A stretch of 64,000 bases of DNA from Massilia phosphatilytica (GTDB lineage: Bacteria > Pseudomonadota > Gammaproteobacteria > Burkholderiales > Burkholderiaceae_D). The DNA lies in contig NZ_PUIP01000009.1 in NCBI RefSeq assembly GCF_002968015.1, positions 248,001 through 312,000 of the forward strand, in the 5' to 3' direction. The position numbers were made by a program, and so were the translations under genes. Position 1 is the stretch's first letter. The number at the start of each line of letters is the position of its first letter. The notes below the pieces were generated by a model, which saw only the letters and a list, made by a program, of their open reading frames with translations, did not search any database and was not told the origin of the DNA. Shown here piece by piece: positions 63,724-64,000 of the stretch.

Positions 63724-63936
63724 TCACAGCACCATCGGCCCCCCGATGTTCCCTTTGAATATTTCCATATTCAGCGAGAAATCGTCCACCGTGCCGGCGG
63801 TCCGACCGTCGACCAGCACGCTGATCGCCCGGCCGCCGCTCACCCGCTTCATTTCCTCGCTCGACAGCGAACGCACGCGTCCGCCGGCTGCCGCCGTGCC
63901 GTCGAAGGCCAGGTCTTCGATCCTCAATGTATTCAT
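63724..63936 (-). CDS. Small peptide with double-glycine-type leader
   Basis: 70 aa, ATG at 63936 with a strong AGGAGAA ribosome-binding site. Residues 1-35 end LSSEEMKRVSGG, matching the GG-leader pattern (acidic EEM, then V-S-G-G) of peptides cut and exported by peptidase-C39 ABC transporters. The following 35 residues (start RAISVLVDGR, end GNIGGPMVL) would be the mature peptide; they contain no Cys and few Lys. Class II bacteriocin-like or an exported signalling/RiPP-like precursor are possible. No modification or export gene is visible before the window ends 64 bp upstream of the start. Confidence 0.6.
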   Translation of the reverse strand: MNTLRIEDLAFDGTAAAGGRVRSLSSEEMKRVSGGRAISVLVDGRTAGTVDDFSLNMEIFKGNIGGPMVL

Positions 63937-64000
63937 GATGGTTCTCCTCGAATGGTCAAGAGTGGAATGGCGCGCATGTCACGCGTCCACTTCCGATCAT

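Overview
The window is one contiguous piece of a high-GC proteobacterial chromosome. It looks like Betaproteobacteria, Burkholderiales, family Oxalobacteraceae, most likely Massilia or a close relative (Telluria, Duganella, Janthinobacterium). This assignment is inferred from gene content and gene order: mnmG-rsmG-parA-parB-atpIBEFHAGDC, a DUF1289/MBL pair, fused PabB-PabC, SlmA, a JDVT-type C-terminal sorting signal with its protease, and dispersed GGGGTCAGAGCAC repeats. Nearly all the sequence is ordinary chromosomal housekeeping DNA; there is no prophage, CRISPR array or large island.

Layout. 0-4 kb: a cytochrome c/choice-of-anchor-D surface protein with its probable dedicated intramembrane protease, then a REP-associated tyrosine transposase (RAYT) with adjacent inverted repeats. 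4-13 kb: an outer-membrane barrel, AlkB, a small molybdopterin-domain protein, a run of minus-strand genes ending with MAPEG, DUF2520, DUF924, MgtC and an M24 aminopeptidase, then Hpt, a nitronate monooxygenase and an MBL hydrolase. 13-21 kb: PHB-depolymerase-type esterase, ArgB, tRNA-Thr, tRNA-Asp followed by a duplicated copy of its 3' end, TraB/GumN protein, pyrimidine nucleotidase, SlmA and PabBC. 21-23 kb: glutathione peroxidase, PPK2, CoA-binding protein and an orphan copy of the RAYT-type repeats. 23.5-30.6 kb: the complete nine-gene ATP synthase operon with a near-consensus promoter. 31-35 kb: parB, parA, rsmG, mnmG, with three parS sites in and around this block. 36.5-44.6 kb: sulfite exporter-family permease and a branched-chain-amino-acid-type ABC transporter with a hydrolase and a GMC oxidoreductase.

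The most notable stretch is the 1.15-kb non-coding interval at 44.6-45.8 kb. It holds three tandem, diverged copies of a roughly 0.36-0.42 kb unit. Each unit has DnaA-box pairs (five perfect TTATCCACA boxes and at least six near-matches in all), and the interval ends in an AT-rich tract. With parS/parAB 8-13 kb away, and the atp, par and mnm genes all reading away from it, this is a strong candidate for the chromosomal replication origin (oriC). No dnaA gene is in the window.

45.8-64 kb: MTA/SAH nucleosidase, alanine dehydrogenase, a PutA without the DNA-binding domain facing a divergent Lrp-type regulator, a LysR regulator, a low-GC interval, a chalcone-isomerase-like protein, a chemoreceptor, ferredoxin, CoaD, RsmD, a lipoprotein, and then GlmU and GlmS (together the UDP-GlcNAc route) flanking another Lrp regulator. 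The last gene encodes a 70-aa peptide with a double-glycine-type leader.

Limits: everything here was read by eye from the sequence. Family names rest on recognised motifs and protein length, not on database searches. Starts were chosen from visible ribosome-binding sites and family N-termini and may be off by a few codons.
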